A DNA stretch of 10,382 bases from an uncultured Clostridia bacterium (GTDB taxonomy: Bacteria; Bacillota; Clostridia; Peptostreptococcales; Acidaminobacteraceae). This document shows, in pieces, positions 1-6,259 of this stretch (the first letter of the stretch is position 1; every line of letters starts with the position of its first letter). The notes under the pieces were generated by a model. The model ran no database searches, was not told the DNA's origin, and saw nothing but the letters and a program-made list of their open reading frames with translations. Both the position numbers and the translations under genes were made by a program. Location: NCBI GenBank assembly GCA_937880545.1, contig CALFKA010000267.1, positions 1 to 10,382 on the forward strand, read 5' to 3'.

Positions 1-355
1 GAGCTTTGGTCCCGTCACTGACGCGATAAAGCGCATTGCGAGGCTGTTTGGTGTTTCTGGATTCTTTTAAGAGGGAAAAGTCAAGAGTCTGACCTCTTAG
101 CTTGGCACTGGTGTCGACAAGCACGCGGTCGACGTCATTAAAAATGAGAACACGTACTTGTTCGTCTTTGATAAACGGAGCAAGAAGCGCATCTGCTTTT
201 AGTCCCCAGTCCAGCGTGAACTCGCCGGTATTTGCCAGGAGGTCTCGGGCAATGACATTGGCGCGCATCGTGGAATGGCGCGTATTTAATTCCAGCTCTT
301 TGTTCGAGACGCTGACATATGTCACGTTGATCATAAACAAAAGGGCTGTTGCCAT
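1..355 (-). CDS. Sensor histidine kinase, N-terminal part only (cut by left edge)
   Basis: This is the beginning of a membrane sensor kinase directly downstream of an OmpR-type response regulator, so it is probably that regulator's partner. The visible part has one hydrophobic segment (around ATALLFMINVTYVSV) followed by a presumably extracytoplasmic domain of about 95 residues. The stretch VRVLIFNDVDRVLVDTS resembles the PAS/Cache-like sensor fold of WalK/VicK-type kinases. HAMP, phospho-acceptor His and ATPase domains would lie beyond the window and are not seen. The start is uncertain. ATG 355 is the first canonical start but has no Shine-Dalgarno site and would cut the membrane helix short. 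The frame stays open upstream to beyond 421 and encodes a convincing kinase N-terminus (SRSISRNLGWKLVSTYF) without any ATG, GTG or TTG. ATT 421 or ATC 403 are possible non-canonical starts. The family is inferred from context and N-terminal layout only. Confidence 0.72.
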   Translation of the reverse strand, partial: MATALLFMINVTYVSVSNKELELNTRHSTMRANVIARDLLANTGEFTLDWGLKADALLAPFIKDEQVRVLIFNDVDRVLVDTSAKLRGQTLDFSLLKESRNTKQPRNALYRVSDGTKA

Positions 356-367
356 CAATAGAAAATA

Positions 368-387
368 GGTGGAAACGAGTTTCCACC
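368..387. repeat. 20-bp near-perfect palindrome at the regulator/kinase junction
   Basis: Two 9-bp arms (GGTGGAAAC and GTTTCCACC on the minus strand) flank a 2-base centre. As RNA it can fold into an 8-bp stem with a CUCG tetraloop. It lies about 20 bp after the response regulator stop, inside the open kinase frame (codons for W-K-L-V-S-T). On the minus strand it is followed by the U-rich stretch TATTTTCTATT. It could be a weak terminator or attenuator between regulator and kinase, a dyad operator, or chance within coding sequence. Confidence 0.6.
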
Positions 388-407
388 CAAGATTTCGCGA
401 GATAGAC

Positions 408-1088
408 CTACTGCTTAAAATAGTACCCGGTCCCCCATTTCGTCATGATAAATTCCGGATGAGAACTGTCTGCTTCCACCTTTTCTCTCAGGCGGCGGAT
501 ATGCACATCAACGGTGCGGACATCTCCGAAGTATTCATATCCCCAAATCTTTTCGAGGAGTTCTTCACGACTGAATACCGTACCTTCGTTGAGCACGAGC
601 AAAAGAAGGAGATCAAACTCCTTTGCGGTGAGTGTCACCTCCCGGTCTTCAAAGATCACCTTTCTTCCGAAGAAGTTGATGCTGAAGCGATCATATTCAA
701 TGATGGAAGAGTTATTGAGGTTCTTGGGCTTTACACGGCGCAAAATCGCCTTGATGCGAGCTTTTAGCTCTAAGATATTGAAGGGTTTGGACATGTAGTC
801 ATCAGCTCCGGCTTCGAGACCTAAAATCTTTGACTCATCATCCCCTCTTGCCGTTAGCATGATAATGGGCATGTTGGAGGTTTCGCGGATTTTCTTGCAC
901 AGCTCAATTCCACTCATCCCCGGAAGCATGACATCCAAGACCATCAGATCAAACTTATCATTCTCCAGCCGCTCCAATGCTTCTTCCGCATCCAGCGCCG
1001 TTTCTACTTTATAGCCTTCTTGGCTTAGACTGAACTTCAGACCTTTCAGCAGAATAGGTTCGTCATCAACGATTAATATCCGATCCAT
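408..1088 (-). CDS. OmpR/PhoB-family two-component response regulator
   Basis: This is a 226-residue DNA-binding response regulator. The receiver domain (about residues 1-118) shows the acidic pair D8-D9 (ILIVDDEP), the phospho-acceptor D52 (VLDVMLPG), the conserved T79 (MLTA) and K101 (SKPF). The C-terminal winged helix (about 130-226) has the EFDLL helix, a recognition region VRTVDVHIRRLREKV and the terminal WGTGYYF hairpin typical of the OmpR/PhoB class. It is closest in appearance to WalR/VicR- or PhoP-like regulators, but its target genes cannot be read from sequence. The ATG at 1088 was chosen because AAAGGAG (1102-1096) lies 7 nt upstream and translation begins exactly at the family start MDRILIVDDE. 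A longer frame from 1148 would add residues unlike the family. The first 23 bp overlap the 3' end of selB, and a sensor kinase follows. Confidence 0.93.
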   Translation of the reverse strand: MDRILIVDDEPILLKGLKFSLSQEGYKVETALDAEEALERLENDKFDLMVLDVMLPGMSGIELCKKIRETSNMPIIMLTARGDDESKILGLEAGADDYMSKPFNILELKARIKAILRRVKPKNLNNSSIIEYDRFSINFFGRKVIFEDREVTLTAKEFDLLLLLVLNEGTVFSREELLEKIWGYEYFGDVRTVDVHIRRLREKVEADSSHPEFIMTKWGTGYYFKQ

Positions 1089-2910
1089 TTGCACTCTCCT
1101 TTGACAGAATTCGTCTATTATCCATCCGTTGGGTAATTTGCCTGGCATCTGTATATTCTAAAAGGGGTACCAGGAATTTTCGGCTTAACTGAAGCCTTTT
1201 GCGAAAGTCGGCAATTTCCAGCGGACCACCTTGTTTTATTGCATCAATTATATCATTTACTACATAATTTAGCCAACTCTTTTTCAGAATTAACTCGTCA
1301 TTTATAAAGACAATCTCTCCGGATTCCGTTAAAAATCGGAAAATATCGGAAAATCGCGGGTTTTCTTTCAGAAGTTCCGTCTTCTCAAGCGGTTGGACTT
1401 TCGTTTCTTCCAGGCGCTCGAGAAGAGCTACTTTCATAGCTTCTTCTTCTGCGCTGAGAGTGGGGACATGGGAAGTCAGTAATAGCCGACTGCCCTCTGT
1501 GCGTACTACCCCTTCTTCCTGAAGCACTCTTAGCAGGGCTTCCACGGCATCCCTCGGCCAACTGGAAAAGAATCGGGTTCGAAACTCCTCTCGCTCAATA
1601 TGATGACGCAGCGGGTTCTTCTCAAAAAATGTCTCAATTCTGGAGCGCATGATTTCAAGAGAGCGTCTCAGGGACTGTTCACTGAACAAGCGTCCACCGA
1701 CTCTCTGAAAGGGGAAGCTCTGATTGAGTTGAGAAAACTTCTGGGTTCTCTCCCGCTCAAGCTCTGTCTCCGTAGCTCCCCATGGATACTTCTCCAGTAT
1801 CAGTTCCAGTTGCTCTGAGAGTTCTGTCGCCTGTAACAGCCTGCTCGAGCGTTCTTTCTGCGTTCTTCTTCCTCTGGGTGGCAGAGGATCGATCACTTCA
1901 ACACTTCCCAGTGTAAGCGCAGGAGATTCACTGCGCACCACAGCCCGCTGTCCATAGAAACAAAGAGTGGACTCCTCCAACTGCAAAAGAGCTCCTTCCT
2001 CACTGAAGAATCGCAATTTACCTTTTAATTCTTTGCTCCCGAAATAGAAGCTCATGCGCTGATCTCCCTCAATATCGAGGAGTCTTCTCACACGCACCTG
2101 CATCTGGTCACTCGTCGCATAGACATCCTTTTGCGCAAGTACGTCACCTCGCTCTAAAAGGACATTTTCTTTTCCGCTGAGTTGAAGGGCCACGCGGTTA
2201 TCGGGCAGTACCTCTTCACGTTCTTGCGAGTGAACCTGCATTCCTCGGATGCGAAAGAGTTCTCCGCCCGGATAAAGTGTGAGGGTGTCCCCTTTCTTAA
2301 GGGGAGCTCCCTCGAGTGTACCGGTCACGATATCCCCCGCTCCCCTCTGCTTGAAATGCCTGTCTGCTGCAAGTCGCGGGTAGAAAACGGGGCGCGAGGC
2401 ATGCAAGAGCAGCTCATCAAAGAGCGCTTCTCGTAAGGGTCCAATGCCTCGAAGGGAGACGGAGTCTACCTCAAAGACGGGAGCGCCTTCATAGGGACTT
2501 TCTTCCAAAAGCTCGAAGATCTCTTCGTGCACCAGTTCGCGCATCGTTTCATCTGCCCTGTCAATCTTTGTCATGGCAACGAGCAGACGAGGTACTCCGA
2601 GCAGTTTTACTATGTCTAAGTGTTCTCTCGTCTGTGGCATGACGCTCTCGTCCGCCGCTACGACTAATAATGCTAGATCAACACTGTCGAGACCACAGAG
2701 CATATTCTTAATAAAACGCTCATGTCCCGGCACGTCAAGGACGTGGATCCAGTCATCTTCGCGACGCAAATAAGCGTAGCCGTTGACGATTGTCAGTCCG
2801 CGCTGTTTTTCTTCTTCCAGTCTGTCGGTGGAGATCCCCGTCAGGGCGGCAATCAGGCTTGTCTTTCCGTGATCCACATGTCCTGCGGTGGCAATGACCA
2901 TACTTCTCAC
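1066..2910 (-). CDS. selB: Selenocysteine-specific elongation factor SelB
   Basis: SelB is a cytoplasmic GTPase that carries selenocysteinyl-tRNA(Sec) to the ribosome and binds the SECIS hairpin so that UGA is read as Sec. The 614-residue product matches the length of E. coli SelB. GTP-binding motifs are visible: G1 GHVDHGKT (10-17), G2 region RGLTI (38-42), G3 DVPGHE (59-64) and G4 TKID (114-117). EF-Tu-like beta-barrel domains follow. The C-terminal third carries the SECIS-binding winged helices, ending in a WH4-like stretch LQLSRKFLVPLLEY. The GTG at 2910 is preferred because AGGAGG lies 7 nt upstream. ATG 2901 would give the more usual MVIATAGHVDHGKT start but has no good ribosome site. 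GTG overlaps the selA stop in a GTGA junction, suggesting coupled translation. One oddity is that the usual TIDLGYAY beside G2 reads TIVNGYAY. Confidence 0.96.
   Translation of the reverse strand: MRSMVIATAGHVDHGKTSLIAALTGISTDRLEEEKQRGLTIVNGYAYLRREDDWIHVLDVPGHERFIKNMLCGLDSVDLALLVVAADESVMPQTREHLDIVKLLGVPRLLVAMTKIDRADETMRELVHEEIFELLEESPYEGAPVFEVDSVSLRGIGPLREALFDELLLHASRPVFYPRLAADRHFKQRGAGDIVTGTLEGAPLKKGDTLTLYPGGELFRIRGMQVHSQEREEVLPDNRVALQLSGKENVLLERGDVLAQKDVYATSDQMQVRVRRLLDIEGDQRMSFYFGSKELKGKLRFFSEEGALLQLEESTLCFYGQRAVVRSESPALTLGSVEVIDPLPPRGRRTQKERSSRLLQATELSEQLELILEKYPWGATETELERERTQKFSQLNQSFPFQRVGGRLFSEQSLRRSLEIMRSRIETFFEKNPLRHHIEREEFRTRFFSSWPRDAVEALLRVLQEEGVVRTEGSRLLLTSHVPTLSAEEEAMKVALLERLEETKVQPLEKTELLKENPRFSDIFRFLTESGEIVFINDELILKKSWLNYVVNDIIDAIKQGGPLEIADFRKRLQLSRKFLVPLLEYTDARQITQRMDNRRILSKESANGSDINR
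1096..1102 (-). promoter_or_regulatory. Ribosome binding site fixing the response regulator start
   Basis: AAAGGAG on the minus strand, 7 nt before ATG 1088 and inside the 3' end of selB. It supports the 226-residue form over the longer open frame and shows that the regulator is translated from within the selB coding region. Confidence 0.75.
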
Positions 2911-4241
2911 GACAGAGCCTCCTGCAGTGCGTGAAGAAGTTTCTCCTCCGCCGCCGGAAGCACTGTCCGAAGATCGAGAAGAAGTCGTTCTTCCTCCACT
3001 TGCACAATTACGGGAGGAACATGCTCACGCAGAGAGCGGAGCACTTTTGTGAGGGAGGCCGGCTGCAAGACCAATTTTACCGAGGGCAGACGGACGCGGG
3101 GATGTGCGCCTCCTCCGAGAGGAGAGTTCCCCGGTATAATCTCTCCCTGACCCAATGTCTCCCGGAATCTTTCGGTCCTTGCCTGAAGGTCTTCTGTTGA
3201 CGTGTTGATCATGGACTCAAGAAGGGAAGGCTTTTCCTGTTTCAGATAGCTGAGTAGAGTGGCCTCAAGTGCTGCAATCGTCATTTTGTCTGCGCGCAGG
3301 ACACGGCTCAGCGGGTTTTTCTTTAAAGGTTCGACGAACTCTTTCTTTCCGAGGATGATGCCACACTGCGGTCCTCCGAGAAGTTTGTCGCCGCTGAAGG
3401 TCAGGATATCTACAAGTTCCAGGTGCTCTTCGAGTACTCTTCTGCCTTCCTCAAAGGCATACTCACCCAGACCGATGCTCCCCGCATCTTCATAGAGCAT
3501 GATGCCGCTCTTTTTTGAAAGTTCTGAGAGCTCCGCAAGCTCCACTTCTTTTGTGAAACCTTCCATAAAGAAATTACTGGGATGTACTTTCATGAGAAGC
3601 GCTGTCTCTTCACTTATCGCCTTCTCGTAGTCACTCAGGTGTGTGCGGTTTGTCGTGCCGACTTCTTTTAGCTTGGCTCCGAAAAAAGTGATGATGTCGG
3701 GGATGCGAAAACTCGCTCCGATCTCCACCAACTCGCCTCTCGACAGGATGACTTCTTTCTCTCCGGCGTAGTGCGCAAGTACTAAAAGGACAGCGGCCGC
3801 ATTATTATTGACCAGATGGATACACTCCGAACCAAAGAGGTACTCGAGATATCCTTCCAGATGGTCGCCTCTCTTCCCCCTCTTTCCTGTAGAAAGGTCC
3901 AGTTCGAGATTGCAGTACCCGCTGAGAGTATGCTTCAGATGCTCCATCAATTCCTCGCCAAAAGGGGCCCGCCCCACGTTTGTGTGGATGGGGACTCCTG
4001 TGGCGTTGATGAGGGGTACCAACGATGGATATCCCTCAACCCGCGAGCGAAGTTTTGCAAGAATCGATTCATGTGACGGATCAAAATCCCGGCTCTGGCT
4101 GCGCAGCTTCTGCCGCTCCTCCTCCAAGATCTTTCGAAGATGGTGGACGATCCAGGGACGCTTCCACTTCCTGAGAAGTTCCTGCGTCTGTGGTTGGCTT
4201 AGAAGCGCATCGACAGACGGCAGACTTTGATATTCGTTCAT
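2907..4241 (-). CDS. selA: L-seryl-tRNA(Sec) selenium transferase SelA
   Basis: SelA is the PLP enzyme that converts Ser-tRNA(Sec) to Sec-tRNA(Sec) using selenophosphate made by SelD. It is a decamer in the E. coli family. The 444-residue protein shows an N-terminal tRNA-binding region (LPSVDALL at 7-14), the INATGVPIHTNVGRAPFG block (78-95), KEVGTTNRTHL (192-202), and the PLP-lysine motif FSGDKLLGGPQCG with K286 as the likely Schiff-base lysine (K295 in E. coli). The length is normal for bacterial SelA. ATG 4241 has AGGAGG 5 nt upstream and overlaps the selD stop in an ATGA junction. The 3' end overlaps selB by 4 bp, so selD, selA and selB form a tightly coupled set. No missing key residue was seen. 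Confidence 0.97.
   Translation of the reverse strand: MNEYQSLPSVDALLSQPQTQELLRKWKRPWIVHHLRKILEEERQKLRSQSRDFDPSHESILAKLRSRVEGYPSLVPLINATGVPIHTNVGRAPFGEELMEHLKHTLSGYCNLELDLSTGKRGKRGDHLEGYLEYLFGSECIHLVNNNAAAVLLVLAHYAGEKEVILSRGELVEIGASFRIPDIITFFGAKLKEVGTTNRTHLSDYEKAISEETALLMKVHPSNFFMEGFTKEVELAELSELSKKSGIMLYEDAGSIGLGEYAFEEGRRVLEEHLELVDILTFSGDKLLGGPQCGIILGKKEFVEPLKKNPLSRVLRADKMTIAALEATLLSYLKQEKPSLLESMINTSTEDLQARTERFRETLGQGEIIPGNSPLGGGAHPRVRLPSVKLVLQPASLTKVLRSLREHVPPVIVQVEEERLLLDLRTVLPAAEEKLLHALQEALS
2918..2923 (-). promoter_or_regulatory. Ribosome binding site of selB
   Basis: A consensus AGGAGG inside the end of selA, 7 nt before GTG 2910 and 16 nt before ATG 2901. The spacing favours the GTG start. 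Confidence 0.75.
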
Positions 4242-5287
4242 GATTGCCTCCTACACTTGAGAAAGACATCCTCAAGAGGTTGTACTGTTCCTATTAGGGC
4301 GACAGGGGTTGACAGAGCACTCTTCAGTCGTTTGAGAGCCTCCTGTGCATCTTCGCCCGATACCGACAGAAGCAGACCGCCCGAAGTCTGCGGGTCAGAT
4401 ACAATCGCCCGCTCCCAACCTTCCAGATCACCCCAGTCCACTACTTCACCGAAGTGTTTTTCGTTCTTTTTGCTCCCTCCGGGGCTGTGCCCTTCGCGTG
4501 AGAGCTGCGGCACCTGTTCAAACAGGGGAAGCGATGCGAAGCTGATCTCGGCTGCCGTCTCACTTGCCTCCATCATCTCGCAGAGGTGTCCAAGAAGACC
4601 AAAGCCCGTAATGTCAGCGGCTGCATGAGGGACAATGTCCCCAAGTGCTTCTGTCACGCCGGCGTTAAGTGTCAGCATGCTCTGTGTGACTTCTTCAAGT
4701 TCTTCCTGTGAGATCCTGCCACTTTTCCCTGCGCTTGTGAGAATACCGCTCCCCAGTGCCTTGGTGAGGATAAGGCTATCCCCGGGCTTCGCACCGGCGT
4801 TGATGAGTACTCTGTCTACATCGACGAAACCGATGACAGAAAGGCCGTATTTGGGTTCATTGTCTCTGACCGAGTGACCGCCAACAAGAAGAGCCCCTGC
4901 TTCTTTGATTTTGTCCGCTCCGCCGCGCAAGATGGCTTCGAGATCTTCGTCATCCATGTCATCAGGCGCGCAGAGAATGTTGAGAGCCAGGCGGGGCTTT
5001 CCTCCCATCGCGTAGACATCGCTTAGGGAGTTGACTGCGGCAATGGCGCCAAAAGTATAGGGATCATCGACAATGGGCGTGAAAAAGTCAAGGGTCGCAA
5101 TGATGGCCTCTGTTTCGCTGATCCGGTACACTCCCGCATCTTCATTGTTGGAAAATCCCGTGAGTAAGAGAGGATCGGAAAAGTCCGGAAGCGAACACAT
5201 GATTCCCGACAACCTGCCGGGGCTGATTTTCGCCGCTCAGCCCGCAGTAGAACTTCTCTGCGTCAGGCGTATTTTCTTTTCTGTCAT
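4238..5287 (-). CDS. selD: Selenide, water dikinase SelD, itself a selenoprotein (Sec17 encoded by UGA)
   Basis: SelD makes selenophosphate from selenide and ATP, the selenium donor for SelA. Read from ATG 5287, the protein is 349 residues long with an in-frame TGA at 5239-5237. The N-terminus is MTEKKIRLTQRSSTAG-U-AAKISP, which aligns with E. coli SelD IRLTQYSHGAGCGCKISP. Sec therefore sits at position 17, the catalytic Cys17, and K20 is the conserved active-site lysine; E. coli Cys19 is Ala here. Further motifs downstream are TLDFFTPIVDDPYTFG, NSLSDVYAMGGKP, GGHSVRDNEPKYG, DITGFGLLGHL and DPQTSGGLLL. The ribosome site GGAGAG overlaps the stop of the upstream gene. A stop-respecting gene finder would start at TTG 5212 and lose the first 25 residues, including the catalytic one. 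A SECIS-like hairpin follows the UGA. selA overlaps the 3' end by 4 bp. Confidence 0.96.
5205..5221 (-). promoter_or_regulatory. Bacterial SECIS-like hairpin in selD
   Basis: On the minus strand CCCGGC (5221-5216) pairs with GUCGGG (5210-5205), giving six pairs including one G-U, and closes a loop AGGUU (5215-5211). The stem begins 15 nt after the UGA and the loop GG lies 23-24 nt after it. The GGU in the apical loop matches the feature SelB recognises in the E. coli fdhF SECIS (loop AGGUCU). No bulged U as in fdhF was identified. The hairpin is coding (about P-G-R-L-S-G). Confidence 0.78.
5237..5239 (-). other. In-frame UGA selenocysteine codon of selD
   Basis: The TGA separates MTEKKIRLTQRSSTAG from AAKISPGRLSG. 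Both sides match the SelD family in a single frame, and the codon falls on the catalytic position. Together with selA and selB in the same operon, recoding to selenocysteine is much more likely than a true stop. Confidence 0.93.
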
Positions 5288-5290
5288 GGT

Positions 5291-5296
5291 CTCTCC
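5291..5296 (-). promoter_or_regulatory. Ribosome binding site that decides the true selD start
   Basis: GGAGAG, 3 nt before ATG 5287 and overlapping the TAG stop of the ComEA-like gene (TAGGAGAG). The alternative TTG 5212 has no such site, which supports the UGA-containing long form of SelD. Confidence 0.75.
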
Positions 5297-5799
5297 TATT
5301 CATCAAAATATTCCCTTATTAGGGCTAGTTTTGCCGGTCCGATGCCGGATACTTCGATAAGGTCATCGATTGATGCGCTCGGGTTCAGCTCCAAGTAGGC
5401 GATGATATTCTTTGCCGTCGCGGGGCCAATCCCGGGGATCGCAAGCCAACTCTCCCTGTCCGTTGGAAGGTAGCGCTGCACAATATCTGTCACAGACTCA
5501 CCGACTTCTTCCGCAGACTTGGGATAAATGTAGACCTTCTCTCCATCCATCAGCCGCTGGGCGAGATTGAGTCGCATCGTATCGGCTTCATCGAGAAGTC
5601 CTCCTGCTTCTATGAGGAGTTCTTCCAGGCGCGCCGATTGGGGGAGTGTATAGACTCCCGGCTCATGGACGCTTCCTTCCACGTGGACACGGATCATCCT
5701 TTCACTTTCTTCAGGCCAGCTCTCCAGCTGATAGAAGTGCAGCCAAAAGCCCCAGAAGAAAAGAATCAGAAGCACAGCCACGGACACTGCTTTTTTCAT
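5296..5799 (-). CDS. ComEA-like membrane-anchored SLBB/helix-hairpin-helix protein
   Basis: This is a small protein of the ComEA type, the surface DNA receptor of natural transformation in Gram-positive bacteria. Counted from the first ATG (168 residues), it has a single N-terminal membrane anchor (about 4-24). An SLBB-like domain follows (about 36-95, IRVHVEGSVHEPGVYTLP to GEKVYIYP). The C-terminus has paired helix-hairpin-helix motifs IPGIGPATAKNI (122-133) and VSGIGPAKLALI (151-162), which bind DNA backbone. Two tandem ATGs are available; AGGAGG (5810-5805) is 2 nt from the first (5802) and 5 nt from the second (5799), so the second is preferred. The usual INxNTA lead-in of ComEA is replaced by RYLPTDRESW. 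No comEC neighbour is present; selD follows after 8 bp. The roughly 70 bp between this gene and the upstream ridA-like gene shows no clear promoter or terminator. The role in DNA uptake is inferred. Confidence 0.85.
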   Translation of the reverse strand: MKKAVSVAVLLILFFWGFWLHFYQLESWPEESERMIRVHVEGSVHEPGVYTLPQSARLEELLIEAGGLLDEADTMRLNLAQRLMDGEKVYIYPKSAEEVGESVTDIVQRYLPTDRESWLAIPGIGPATAKNIIAYLELNPSASIDDLIEVSGIGPAKLALIREYFDE

Positions 5800-5872
5800 C
5801 ATCCCCTCCTGTGGGCAGTGTACCCCCGGGGAATCAGGCTTACAGTGTCATCGGGAAAAGGTCCTGAGTGGT

Positions 5873-6250
5873 CTATTCTTTATAAGCGATCGACTCGATC
5901 TCCACTTGCGCCTTCAGCGGCAGTTCCTTCACGGCAAAGGCGCTTCTGGCGGGTTTATGAGGATCATAAAATTCTGCATACACTTCGTTGACTTTGGCAA
6001 AGTTTGCCATATCGGAAAGGAATACTGTGGACTTCACGACATCATTCTTTGTATACCCCGCCTCTTTTAAAACGGCTTCAATATTGGCAAAGACCTGACG
6101 GGCTTGATCCGCGATATCTTCGGCATCGATCTTTCCGCTCTTCGGGTTGACTGGAAGTTGTCCCGAGAGGAAGAGGAAGTTGCCGGCTTGGACGGCATGA
6201 GCGTAAGGTCCAATGGCCGCCGGTGCGTTGTCAGAAAAAAATGTTTTCAT
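5873..6250 (-). CDS. ridA: RidA family (YjgF/YER057c/UK114) enamine/imine deaminase
   Basis: This is a 125-residue member of the Rid family. RidA proper hydrolyses reactive 2-aminoacrylate and related enamine/imine intermediates released by PLP enzymes such as serine/threonine dehydratase, and acts as a trimer in the cytoplasm. Family hallmarks are AIGPYAHAV (12-20, with the conserved Tyr16), FLFLSGQLPVNP (26-35) and the substrate-binding Arg102 in PARSAFAV, equivalent to E. coli Arg105. The terminal VEIESIA contains E119, equivalent to Glu120. Length and motifs are typical of the active RidA subfamily. ATG 6250 has AGGAG overlapping the stop of the upstream peptidase gene, 9 bp away, so the two are probably co-transcribed. 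Both fit an amino-acid catabolising lifestyle; the precise substrate is not determinable. Confidence 0.94.
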   Translation of the reverse strand: MKTFFSDNAPAAIGPYAHAVQAGNFLFLSGQLPVNPKSGKIDAEDIADQARQVFANIEAVLKEAGYTKNDVVKSTVFLSDMANFAKVNEVYAEFYDPHKPARSAFAVKELPLKAQVEIESIAYKE

Positions 6251-6259
6251 GGAGTTCTC

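Noticed and set aside
138..386. 82-codon minus-strand frame starting at GTG 386
   Set aside because: It overlaps the kinase in another frame. Its product is rich in Cys, Arg and His and lacks the membrane segment seen in the kinase frame.
1089..1148. N-terminal extension of the response regulator to 1148
   Set aside because: The extra residues (MPGKLPNGWIIDEF...) precede a perfect family start and lie within selB; the ribosome site at 1102-1096 serves ATG 1088.
2753..3007. 84-codon minus-strand frame across the selA/selB junction
   Set aside because: It is a shifted-frame shadow of selB and selA with a low-complexity, Arg- and Cys-rich product.
5237..5239. Reading selD as a pseudogene with a premature stop
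   Set aside because: The UGA sits exactly at the catalytic Cys/Sec position, is followed by a SECIS-like hairpin, and selA and selB are adjacent. The rest of the gene is intact.
5803..5872. Possible promoter or terminator in the 70-bp gap between ridA and the ComEA-like gene
   Set aside because: There is no -35/-10 pair with acceptable spacing and no stem followed by a T-run. The short CCCCGGGG palindrome alone is not enough.
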